A stretch of DNA of 64,000 bases from contig OZ242302.1 in the NCBI GenBank assembly GCA_965208025.1, positions 1,922,001 through 1,986,000 of the forward strand, written 5' to 3'. The notes beneath the pieces were generated by a model. It saw only the letters and a list, made by a program, of their open reading frames with translations. It was not told the DNA's origin and made no database searches. Of this stretch, positions 46,807 through 57,100 are shown piece by piece (positions within the stretch are counted from its first letter, which is position 1; the number at the start of each line of letters is the position of its first letter). The position numbers were made by a program, and so were the translations under genes. Source of the stretch: Bin80 sp965208025 (GTDB lineage: Bacteria; Bacteroidota; Rhodothermia; Rhodothermales; Bin80).

Positions 46807-47627
46807 TGCACCCTACCCCATCACTGATTCAAGAGCATTTATTCTCCGAAGACCCTGATGTTCAGCTTGCCGGTTTTGATCAGTTGATCCACGCCCTGAA
46901 CACTGGCACGGTCCGGGCTGCTACCCGCGACGAAGACGGGAACTGGACTGTACATGCATGGGTCAAGAAAGGGTTACTCTTTGGATTCCGAGTGGGCAGA
47001 CTTGAACAAATTCCCGCTAGGCCTGCTCCTTTCTTTGACAAGCACACCTTTCCCTTGAAGCCTCTTGAGCTCACCGATCAAGTTCGAATCGTACCTGGTG
47101 GATCTTCCATTCGGACTGGCAGCTATGTTAGCCCTGATGTCGTCTGTATGCCCCCAATGTATATCAATACAGGAGCCTATGTAGACGAAAAAACGATGGT
47201 AGATTCACACGCTCTGATTGGCAGTTGTGCCCAGGTGGGAAAGCGGGTTCATGTATCGGCAGCGACTCAGATTGGTGGTGTCTTGGAGCCTCCGGGTGCT
47301 CTACCAGTTATCGTAGAGGATGATTGTTTTCTCGGGGGAGGCTGTGGGATCTACGAGGGCTGTGTAATTCGAAAGGGGGCCGTCCTTGCTCCTGGCGTCA
47401 TCCTTACCAATTCAACACGGATCTATGACTTGGTCCATGAACGAGTCATTGAGCCCGGCGAAGTTCCGATGGGGGCGGTTGTAGTATCTGGCAGTAAGAC
47501 GAGGCCTAACGCATTTGCGCGCGCCCATGGAATCTCCACATATATTCCAGTCATCATCAAGTACAGGGATGCTCAGACAGATGCTGCAACCGCACTTGAG
47601 TCTGCTCTCCGCGAATCTATTGGATGA
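46806..47627 (+). CDS. dapD: Tetrahydrodipicolinate N-succinyltransferase
   Basis: This enzyme of the succinylase lysine/meso-diaminopimelate pathway transfers succinyl from succinyl-CoA. The 273-residue protein shows the DapD N-terminal domain and a left-handed beta-helix: RIVPGGSSIRTGSYVSPDVVCMPPMYINTGAYVDEKTMVDSHALIGSCAQVGKRVHVSAATQIGGVLEP (motif 95-163; hexapeptide repeats), then DDCFLGGGCGIYEGCVIRKGAVLAPGVIL. Start and stop overlap with ppgK is one base. The tail overlaps the convergent SPOR gene by 11 bp. No other lysine gene is adjacent. Confidence 0.95.
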   Translation: MHPTPSLIQEHLFSEDPDVQLAGFDQLIHALNTGTVRAATRDEDGNWTVHAWVKKGLLFGFRVGRLEQIPARPAPFFDKHTFPLKPLELTDQVRIVPGGSSIRTGSYVSPDVVCMPPMYINTGAYVDEKTMVDSHALIGSCAQVGKRVHVSAATQIGGVLEPPGALPVIVEDDCFLGGGCGIYEGCVIRKGAVLAPGVILTNSTRIYDLVHERVIEPGEVPMGAVVVSGSKTRPNAFARAHGISTYIPVIIKYRDAQTDAATALESALRESIG

Positions 47628-48177
47628 TCACCAAATCGGGTGCGATAAACGCTCGTGCATAATCCCGCTCAATCACATCTAGAATGGATTGGGCCTCTTC
47701 GCGCGAGATAAAATTTCCAATCCTTACACGATGATAAGGCACGCGGAAATCTTGATAAACTGGTGGTTGCTCTTCTGTGCGCGGGTATAATTCCATGAGA
47801 TCGGGATCCTGAACAAACCCCTTCCACCATGCCAAGGCATCCTCAACAGTACGATCAGCCTCCTGCTTATCCAGTGTGGAAATAATCTGAATTCGATATC
47901 CTGATACTTGATCTGATGAGTTGCGTGATTGCGGGGATGGAGTATTTGCGGAACGTAAGAGTTCAGGCACATCGTGAAGAGTGATGGCTGAGTGATCTAT
48001 TGGGTCTTCACGGTAGGGGGTAAGGTCAAAATCTTCGTACTGCGCCCACTGAAACGGGACATCCCCAGACGTCTCCTCTGTAATTGTACTGACCAATGGC
48101 CGAGGCCCTGGCCCCGCACAACTGGCAACACTCAGGAATAGAAAAAACAAGATGGAGCGTTGAATAGAATTAGACAT
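47617..48177 (-). CDS. SPOR-domain lipoprotein
   Basis: The N-terminus from the ATG at 48177 is a lipoprotein signal (RSILFFLFLSVASC). A disordered stretch follows, then a C-terminal SPOR-type repeat: VSGYRIQIISTLDKQEADRTVEDALAWW and VPYHRVRIGNFISREEAQSILDVI. SPOR domains bind peptidoglycan lacking stem peptides and often locate proteins to the division site. The start overlaps the deoC stop by 8 bp, so it is expressed with deoC. 186 residues. Confidence 0.82.
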   Translation of the reverse strand: MSNSIQRSILFFLFLSVASCAGPGPRPLVSTITEETSGDVPFQWAQYEDFDLTPYREDPIDHSAITLHDVPELLRSANTPSPQSRNSSDQVSGYRIQIISTLDKQEADRTVEDALAWWKGFVQDPDLMELYPRTEEQPPVYQDFRVPYHRVRIGNFISREEAQSILDVIERDYARAFIAPDLVIIQ

Positions 48178-48865
48178 TCCCCAATCCTTGAATAATGGAC
48201 AATGAGGAACTGGCACCAATCCGCGTGGCACCTGCTTCAATCATCATGAGGGCATCATCTGCTGTTCGAATCCCTCCAGATGCCTTGACACCCAGATCTC
48301 TACCAACCGTATCCCGCATGAGAAGGACATCTTCTCTGGTCGCTCCTCCATTCGCATATCCCGTTGATGTCTTAACATAGTCCGCCCCTGCATCTCTGGC
48401 TAACAGGCAGGCAGTTCGTTTCTCCTCATCGGTGAGCAGAGAACATTCTAGAATCACTTTGACCAGAGCCATCCCCTCACATGCTCGTACCGTCTCTTCA
48501 ATATCTTTCTCTACGGCCCCATAGAAACCACTCTTGAGCAATCCTACCGCCATGACAAGATCCACCTCCTTTGCGCCCTCGTTGATTGCAACGGTTGCTT
48601 CCATAGCTTTGGCGGCGCTGCAACCATTTCCATGGGGGAATCCTAACACAGTACAGACAACGGGAGACTGTTCCGTGAGCATCAAATTGGCCTCTTTGAC
48701 GTAGCACGGAGGGACACATACACTCGCAAAGCCAAACTTTGCCGCCTCCTGACACAGAATATTGATGTCCTGTACAGTGGTATCAGGACTCAGGTTGGTA
48801 TGATCAATCATACCGGCTAGGTCTGCCACACTGTAATCAATCGTGTCGTAGGCTGGATCACTCAT
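48170..48865 (-). CDS. deoC: Deoxyribose-phosphate aldolase
   Basis: Cleaves 2-deoxyribose 5-phosphate to glyceraldehyde 3-phosphate and acetaldehyde in deoxynucleoside salvage. The TIM-barrel motifs are clear: IDHTNLSPDTTVQDINILCQEA, VCTVLGFPHGNGCSAAK, KEVDLVMAVGLLKSG, LVKVILECSLLTDEEK, and the Schiff-base Lys in YVKTSTGYANGGAT, plus VKASGGIRTADDAL at the end. 231 residues, as usual. It is followed on the same strand by the SPOR lipoprotein with an 8-bp overlap. Confidence 0.96.
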   Translation of the reverse strand: MSDPAYDTIDYSVADLAGMIDHTNLSPDTTVQDINILCQEAAKFGFASVCVPPCYVKEANLMLTEQSPVVCTVLGFPHGNGCSAAKAMEATVAINEGAKEVDLVMAVGLLKSGFYGAVEKDIEETVRACEGMALVKVILECSLLTDEEKRTACLLARDAGADYVKTSTGYANGGATREDVLLMRDTVGRDLGVKASGGIRTADDALMMIEAGATRIGASSSLSIIQGLGNV

Positions 48866-48931
48866 TCGTACTGCATCAATTCTGTACTCTAACTTTTGAC
48901 TGGTTTGGTGGTGCCAACCAATTCAAGTTCT

Positions 48932-49816
48932 ATGCGTGAAATTTGTCTATTCTTCATTTTCGTCACTGGCTGTTCATCCAGCCTTGAAGGCGACCGCACA
49001 GTTGAGGATGATCTGGGACGCATCGTTCATTTACCTTCGGAGATTGAACGGATTGCCCCTTTGGCGCCCAGCATCACAGAGCTACTGTTTGCCTCTGGGG
49101 CTGGATCAAGAGTCGTGGGGGTATCAACCGTTGATGACTTCCCTCCTGCCGTGAATTCTCTACCAAAATATAGTCTGATCCCTATGGATTTTGAGGCGAT
49201 TGTCGCGCTAGACCTTGACTTGGTTGTTGCCAGTGAGCAGGTCAATCAACCTAAAGATGCAGATCTATTTGCGAAGGTAGGCATTCCCGTCTACTTTGTT
49301 GCGGTGAACACATTAGAAGATGTCACGAGGGCAATTCGTGACTTGGGAGAACTTTTTTCTACCTCCGAATTTGCCAACCATCGCGCAACAGAGTTAGAGG
49401 ATTCCTTAGCGGTACTCTCTGCACTTACCGAGGATCTCCTTAATAAACCGGATGTACTCTTTTTGATTGAGCATACCACCCTCTATGCTTTTGGGCAGGG
49501 GAGTCATATCCACGACATGATCCATATTGCGGGAGGTTCCAGTATTACGAGCAATTTATCCACACGTTTTCCCATCTTGACGGACGAATTTGTATTAACC
49601 TCCATGCCTGATGTCATTGCTGGCTCATTTGGTGAGGAGTTTGAAAATTTCCAACTGCTTTCCAGCCATCCGACTTGGGATATTGTCCCTGCTGTTCGCT
49701 CCAACAGGGTTTATGGATTTGACTCTGCCTATTTCTTGCGACCCGGTCCCCGTCTGGTGAAAGGAACCTGGGAAATTGCTCGAGTGCTGCATCCATTGGT
49801 GGTGACAGATCTATGA
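48932..49816 (+). CDS. BtuF/FecB-type substrate-binding lipoprotein
   Basis: A periplasmic-binding protein of the helical-backbone (class III) type: a lipoprotein signal (REICLFFIFVTGC), then VEDDLGRIVHLPSEIERIAPLAPSITELLFASGAGSRVVGVS (key residues; SITELLFALG-like is diagnostic for BtuF), DLDLVVASEQVNQP and AFGQGSHIHDMIHIAGG. It likely binds a corrinoid or a ferric chelate. I start at the ATG 48932 because it gives a proper lipobox; an upstream in-frame start is possible. It overlaps the permease gene by 4 bp. Confidence 0.85.
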   Translation: MREICLFFIFVTGCSSSLEGDRTVEDDLGRIVHLPSEIERIAPLAPSITELLFASGAGSRVVGVSTVDDFPPAVNSLPKYSLIPMDFEAIVALDLDLVVASEQVNQPKDADLFAKVGIPVYFVAVNTLEDVTRAIRDLGELFSTSEFANHRATELEDSLAVLSALTEDLLNKPDVLFLIEHTTLYAFGQGSHIHDMIHIAGGSSITSNLSTRFPILTDEFVLTSMPDVIAGSFGEEFENFQLLSSHPTWDIVPAVRSNRVYGFDSAYFLRPGPRLVKGTWEIARVLHPLVVTDL

Positions 49817-50829
49817 ATCGCTGGACGGCTAGCCTTCTGGCCATGGCGCTTTTTAGCGTAGTGATTGCCGTAAGCACTGGACGCAGTGTATCCTTCGTTG
49901 ATGCACTCTCTGTTCTATGGTATCATGTAACATTGGGATATGGTCCTGCACCAGATCCGATCGCTGACCGTATTGTGTGGCAGCTTCGATTGCCTCGTGC
50001 GCTCCTTGCTCTCATCGTTGGAGGTGGACTGGGGATCATTGGAACTGCCATGCAGACTCTGGTTCGAAATCCACTGGCGGAACCTTATATTCTTGGCATC
50101 TCTGGTGGAGCAACGGCTGGCGCCTCGCTCTTCTATCTTGGCTTTTTACCTCCCTTGATCTCGAAGGCGATTTCAATGCCAGTTGCCGCATTCGCTGGGG
50201 GATTATGTGCCATTCTAATTGTGTATGGTGTGGCGGGGAGCCGGGGGCGAATTTCGGTCACGCGGCTACTCTTGGCGGGTGTCGCTGTAGCATCTCTCAT
50301 GGGAGCACTATCCTCCTTTATTACCTTATCCTCGCCCGAGCCCGATAAACTCCGTTCGGTTCTATTTTGGCTTCTCGGATCGCTCCATCTTGCGACATGG
50401 CCCTCACTCCTATGGCCCGCCATTGCGGTTTCATTTGGATTCATTGTGTTAATGGGTTTAGCCCGTCCATTAGATGGGATGCTGACTGGGGATGAATCGG
50501 CTCACTCCTTGGGTGTCCCCGTTGAATCTATCAAGCGAATCCTCATTGTTCTTGCATCATTAGTCACTGGATCAATTGTTGCCGCCAGCGGGGCGATTGG
50601 GTTCGTCGGACTGATTGTGCCTCATGCGGTTCGCTCATTTACGGGCGTCACCCATCGACGGGTACTACCAGCAAGCTTTATTGGAGGGGCAATTTTTCTC
50701 CTTTGGGCAGATCTTGCAGCGAGAGCTCTCCTGCCTGGAGCACAACTACCTGTCGGGATTGTGACGGCTCTCTGCGGGGTCCCTTTTTTCCTGATCCTGC
50801 TCCACCGAAAGCCATATGGTTTTAATTGA
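49813..50829 (+). CDS. BtuC/FecCD-type ABC transporter permease
   Basis: A ten-helix permease of the cobalamin/iron-siderophore family: ALFSVVIAVSTGRSVSFVDALSVLW near the start, RLPRALLALIVGGGLGIIGTAMQTLVRNPLAEPYILGISGGATAGAS (diagnostic), and GAIGFVGLIVPHAVRSFTG coupling to the ATPase. It follows the binding protein with an ATGA overlap. No ATP-binding subunit (BtuD/FecE) is encoded next in line, which is unusual for this operon type. Confidence 0.9.
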   Translation: MNRWTASLLAMALFSVVIAVSTGRSVSFVDALSVLWYHVTLGYGPAPDPIADRIVWQLRLPRALLALIVGGGLGIIGTAMQTLVRNPLAEPYILGISGGATAGASLFYLGFLPPLISKAISMPVAAFAGGLCAILIVYGVAGSRGRISVTRLLLAGVAVASLMGALSSFITLSSPEPDKLRSVLFWLLGSLHLATWPSLLWPAIAVSFGFIVLMGLARPLDGMLTGDESAHSLGVPVESIKRILIVLASLVTGSIVAASGAIGFVGLIVPHAVRSFTGVTHRRVLPASFIGGAIFLLWADLAARALLPGAQLPVGIVTALCGVPFFLILLHRKPYGFN

Positions 50830-51132
50830 TCCGTAATGGAATCCGCTCTGGAACCGTTTCTTGACAGATGCTTGCTCTTTTACCATCTTAAAATCATTCT
50901 CCAAATCTTAACGATTGATTTTCACTTACCCTGACCAATTTTGCCCGCACATGGGATGCCCATGTGGTAAACGTCCGTTGAGATCAGGTTCTTGAAACCT
51001 CCCGAATCTTTACGGTCTACAAGATGATTCTTGCTTATATTTCCTAGTCTTTCCATCCAAATCTGGGAATTACCTCGCCTACCTTGAAAATAATTGATCC
51101 CGTACGATACAGATTGGTCGCTCATCCAGTAG
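50830..51132. other. Intergenic region before the giant surface protein
   Basis: About 300 bp where the missing ATPase gene would be expected. No ATPase remnant is visible. A minus-strand frame (50922-51284) overlaps the signal-peptide end of the next gene and resembles no family I know. Confidence 0.45.
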
Positions 51133-54100
51133 ATGGACAGCCCACCTAAGTCCCTATATGTCAAGAAAATCATGTCAAGATCATTTCTTTCCTGTTCGGG
51201 ATTGGTGGTGGGTTTTATTCTACTGTTCTTTGTGCAGGATGTCACTTCACAAACAATAGTGAACATTTGCGACCGAACTGACAAAATTAGAGACGAGATT
51301 CTTGCCCAAATCCCGAATCAAACCGACTGTGCAACTGTAACGGCCGATCAGTTGTTAGGCATCACGAGTCTTAATTTTAGGATTAAGAGAATCAGAGAGT
51401 TACAAGAAGGGGACTTTGCCGGGCTCACCAACTTGCAATTTTTGGGCTTGATCAACCGGGGCAATCCTTTTAACCGACCCGAATACTCCACTCTACCTGA
51501 GAATCTCTTTGCCGGTCTCTCTAACCTGACATCATTGTCGCTTGAGAATTCTGAAATCCGTACCCTGCCTGAAAATATCTTTACCCCTCTCACTAACTTG
51601 AAAAATCTAGATCTTCAGAGTAATAGTGGCTTAACCCTATATGCAGATCTCTTTAACGGACTCTCCAAATTGAAAAGTCTGGATTTAGCCTTAATAAACC
51701 TAAACAAGTCCCTATCTGCAAATCTCTTTGCCGGTCTATCCAGCCTGGAAACGCTGGATATGCACAACACTCGCCTCAACAGCTTACCTGTGAATCTATT
51801 TACCGGTCTCACCAATCTGAAAAATCTGAAATTGGATTTTAATTCTTTCAGTGAATTGCGTACCGATTTTTTTGCGGATTTCTCTGGACTACAACTTCTG
51901 GAGTTACAGTTTAATTCCTTTAAGACATTGCCTTCAAATTTTTTTGATGGCGTTTCAGGACTGCATGTTAATCTTACGAATAACCCTCTGGAATGCCTAC
52001 CTCAAAAGATCCTTGATCTCATAAGTATGGGGACAATCACAATTTCACATACTTCTGGTGACCTGATGGCCTGTCAGTTTCCAGAGGTCATGTTGGCCTT
52101 ATCTGAAGATATGATTTTGGAAGGCGAGTTTACAACGGTCACCGCGACTCTGGATCAAGAATCAACTGAGGAGACGACGGTCACCGTGACGGTCACACCT
52201 GATTCACCTGATACGGATGATTTCGCCATGTTAAGTACGAATGCCGTCCTCACATTTGCGGCGGGAGAAACGGAGAGTTCTGGGGTGGTCACCATCACCG
52301 CGGTGGATGATGATATTTACACGGGGACCCATATTTTCCATATTGGCGGGATGTCGGAGAATGATTTGGGGATTTACGGTCCTGCTTCTGTGCAACTGAC
52401 GATCACGGATGACGAAATAGAGCCCTCCGTCACACTATTGGTCGTGCCCGACGAGGTACGTGAAGATGCTGGAGCAACGAATGTGACGGTGACGGCGATG
52501 CTGAATGCGGCGCAGACGACCGACACCGAAATAAGGGTTTCGGTGGAATCTGGGACTGCCACATCGGGGATCGACTTTGAGCTCGTCTCTCCGCTCTTTA
52601 TGACCATTGTGGCAGGTGAGACGGTTTCGTTCTCTCAGGGGTTTCGCTTTGTACCAATTCAGGATACGGATGTGGACGAGGGAGATGAGACGGTTCAGCT
52701 TATCCCGGCGAGTCCGATTCAAATTAACACCCCTGCGACGCTTACGATCCTTGATGTGCCTCCTCCTTCGGTGGTCTCGCTGGAGTTGGACGAAGAGAGG
52801 ATTTCGGAAAACGGCGGCCGCGCGCTGGTGGAGGCAACTTTGAGTCCCGCCTCCACCGCCGTAACCACCGTCGAAGTCTCTGTAACGCCTGTTTCGCCTG
52901 CTACAGAGAGCGATTACGAACCTCTCACCACCACCACGCTCACGATTGCTGCAGGGGAGACCTCCAGCACTGGAGCGGTGACGATCACGGCGGTAGACAA
53001 TGATGTGGATGCGCCGGACAAGATGTTGCGGGTAAGGGGGGAGGCAACGAGTGTGGAAAGCGTGGTCAGTCCTCCGCCAAGGGAGCTGACCATTGAGGAT
53101 GATGATCAGGCAACCGAGGTCACGCTTACGATTTCTCCTGAGGAAGTACTCGAGGACGCAGGAAGCGTACCCATCACGGTCACGGCAGAGCTGGATGTTC
53201 TGCGCGGTGAGGACACGGAGGTGAATGTTTCGCTCGCAGACGGGACGGCAAATGTGGGCGACGATTTTACTGCCGTCCCCACATTTACGATCACGATTCC
53301 CGGGGGAGAGTCCGAGGCTTCGGAGACGTTTAGGTTCATGCCGACCAATGACAATGTGGATGAGCCGGATGAGACGGTTCAGGTCACGGGAACGACGCCG
53401 GTGGATGGTCTCGCGGTGGCCCCCGCGGAAGTTACGATTCTGGATGCGACCGAGATGCCCATCGTGACGCTGGCATTAGCCCAACCAATGATTGAAGAAA
53501 ATGGCGGGAGTACGACCGTGACCGCACATCTGGATGCCGCGTCCAGCACGCCGACGGAGATTACGGTCTCGGTGATGCCAAATGCCCCTGCCACTCCAGC
53601 GGATTATAACCTGAGTACCAATCGCACATTGACGATTCCCCCTGAGGCAACCGAGAGCACGGGGCTGGTCACGATCACGGCGCGGGATAACAATATTGAT
53701 GCGATGGACAAGACGGTTCGGGTCCAAGGGCGCGCGATGAACGCGCAACCGGTGACGGATCCTGCGGATGAGACGCTTACGATCACGGATGATGACGATG
53801 TCTCCGAGGTCAAGCTTTCGGTTTTTCCTGAGGAAGTGAACGAAGAGGATGGGCCTACGACGGTCAGGGTCACGGCGTCCATTGAGAATCCACGGGCCGA
53901 GGCTACGATGGTCACGATTGCGGTACGCTCGGGCACGGCGACTTCGGGAGACGATTTTGCCCCGGTGAACTCGTTTCCCTTGACGATTCCGATCGATGCG
54001 ACAAGCGAAACGGGGGCGTTTACGTTGAACCCGACCCCGGACGAGATTCACGAGAGGGACGAGACGATCCTCATTACGGGGAGTAGCGCTCTGGGGACTG

Positions 54101-57100
54101 ATTCCCAGACCCTCCTCTACCTCCGGGACAGGGATTCCCCACCCCAGGTGACGTTGAATCTGTCTCCGCCATCTATTTCAGAAAATGGCGGGAGTTCGAC
54201 GGTCACAGCCATGCTGAGCGCTCCCTCCAGTGAACCGACCGAGATCATAATCTCAGCCGATCCTATCTTCCCCGCAACGGATGAGGATTATCTGCCGATC
54301 GTGGATCATATCCTGACGATTCCAGCACTTGCGACTGCGAGTGAGGGAGGGGTGACGATCACGGCCGTAGACAATGCCATTGATGCGCCGGACAAGAGGG
54401 TTACCCTAAGGGGCAGCGCAATGAATGATTTGGACGTTACGGGCCCCTCGGAGCGGACGCTCACGATCACAGATGACGACAATCTGTCAGGGATTCAACT
54501 TACGGTGACGCCTTCCTCCAATGTGAGTGAAGACGGTGGCACCACGCAGATCACGGTGACGGCAACCTGGGAGGTGGCGCGGAGCGAAGACACACAAGTG
54601 ACGATTGCGCTGGAGTCCGGCACGGCGATCTTGGGGGTTGACTTTGCCCCGGTGGATCCCTTTCCCCTCACGATTCTTGCAAATGCGACGAACGGGACGG
54701 CGCGCTTTGAATTTACACCGCTCCCCGATGATCTGCATGAGCCAGAGGAGACGATCCATGTGACGGGATCCAGTCCGCTGGTGCCGGTGGAGCCGGGCAC
54801 GCTCGCACTCTTTGATTCCGATCTGACGCCGGAGGTGATCCTGGAACTGGTCCCGAGCGTCATTGAAGAAGGCGGCGAGTCAAGGATCTCCGCTCGTTTG
54901 ACAGGCAAGTCCAGCGAGGCAACGATGATCACGGTCTCGGCAAGCCATGATCTGCCCGTTACGGAGGAAGACTACGCGTTGAGTCCCGCCCGTACGCTAA
55001 CCATTGCGGCGGGGGAGTTTACCAGTACGGGAGCGGTCACGATCACCGCCGCGGACAATGCCATTGATGCGCCGGATAAGAGGGTCACCGTAAGCGGAAC
55101 GGCAACGAATCAGAATGGCGTCATGGGGCCTGCGGATCAGACGCTCACGATCACGGATGAAGACGAAGCGACGGGCATCACGCTTGCGGTGAATCCTACC
55201 GAGGTTGATGAAGATGCAGAAAGCGTACCGATCACGGTGACCGCAACGCTGGAGGGTGCGCAGCGGAGCACGCCCACGGAGGTGACCATTATGGTAGAAG
55301 ACGCAACCGCCACCGCAGGAGAGGACTATGAGGCCGTGGAGTCCTTTGCGCTCACGATTCCCGCCAATGCCTCCGAAGGGACAGGCACGTTTACGTTCGT
55401 GCCGACCGCGGATGAGACTCATGAGCCAGAGGAAACGGTGCACGTGACGGGGCGGAGCAGTTTGGGCGCCGCAGCGCCAGCCCTGCTCACGATCACGGAT
55501 ACAAATGACATGCCGGAGGTGATGCTAGTGCTGGATCCTGAAAGTATTCAGGAGAATGAGGAATCTTCAAGTGTGAGGGCGCGCCTGAATGTGGCATCAA
55601 GCGAAGTGACGGTGGTGACGATCTCTGCCGCGGCCATCCCCCCGGCGCGGGAGTCGGATTATAGGCTGATTGAACCCACTACACTTGCGATTGAGGCGGG
55701 CGAGATGGAGAGTGTGGGGGCGGTCACGATCACGGCGGTGGATAATGCGGTTTCCTCGTCGGAGGACAAGCAGGTGACGGTGAGCGGCCAAGCGTCCAAT
55801 CCATTGGAGGTAAAGGATCCAGAAGATGAAGTGCTGACGATCACCGATGATGAAGGGCCGACGGCGTTCGAGCTTGAGGTGGACCCTCCTGTGGTGAATG
55901 AAGGCGATGAACCTCAGCCCGTCACGGTGACCGTAAAGCTCAACGCTCTGCGCGCTACCGAAACCACTGTGGGGATCACCGTAGCGGATGGCTCGGCCCT
56001 GACAGGAGAGGACTATACAGCTGTGCCACCATCCATTGACGTGAGGATTGCCCCGGATGAGACCACTGGCGAGGGAATGTTTGCGTTGACGCTAAGGGAG
56101 GATGCGCTGTACGAGCCCGATGAAACGATCCTCCTTATCGGTACAAATGAAGCACTCGGAACGGTCGAGACCTCCCTCACCATCAAGGATGACGATGATG
56201 AGATTATTCTGGCGATTCAGGATACGACGGTCATGGAGGGGGTCGGGATGGCCCGGGTCCGAATCACGGTGACTCCGGCGGCCCCGGCCGATCTAACGGT
56301 GCACTACCAAACGGCGGACGGGAGTGCCACGGAGGGAGCGGATTATACAGGCGTGGAGGAGGTCCTGACGATCTTGGAGGGGAGCGAGGAGGCATTCATT
56401 CCGATTCCGATTACGAACGATGACTTATCGGAGGAAGACGAAACGTTCCGGATCCAACTCTCGGATCCTACGGGTGCCGTACTGGAACGAGATCAGGCAA
56501 CGGTGACCATTGAGGAGGATGATGTGTACCGTTTACGTGTGGAAGATGCTTCGGCGCAGGAGAGCGATCCAGAGATGATCTTCACGGTGATGCTGGACCC
56601 TCCGAACCCCGCGCAGAGGGTACGGGTCCGGTATGAGACGCTAGACGGGACCGCAATTGCGGGCGTAGATTATGTGTCCCAAAGTGATGTGCTGGAATTT
56701 ATGCCCAACCAGCCGAGCCGTGAGGTCAAAGTGCCTCTGGTGCCGGATGATGACCAAGAGGAAATGGACAAGTACTTTTTCCTGCAACTGTCCGATCCCA
56801 CCCATGCGGTGGTAGACAACGAACAGGTCCGAGGCACGATTCTGGATGATGACGGGCTGCCGGTAGTCAACATCACGCCAGTGGTCTCCGTAGGGGAAGG
56901 GGACGGGATGGTCCGCGTTGAGGTCTCCCTAACGGGTCCGCTTCCCGAGCAGACGGTCAGTGTGGACTTTCGAGTCACTGAAGAAAGTGCCAAGCCCGCG
57001 CAGGATTATGAAGTACAGACTCGAAGCCCCCTGCGTTTTTCTTCGGGACAGAGGGTGCAGTCCATTGAGATTGAGATCATGGATGATGAACTCTTTGAAG

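Noticed and set aside
50922..51284. 120-codon minus-strand frame before the giant gene
   Set aside because: Overlaps the signal-peptide region of a well-supported gene and resembles no family; parts look protein-like, so an unknown remnant cannot be fully excluded.
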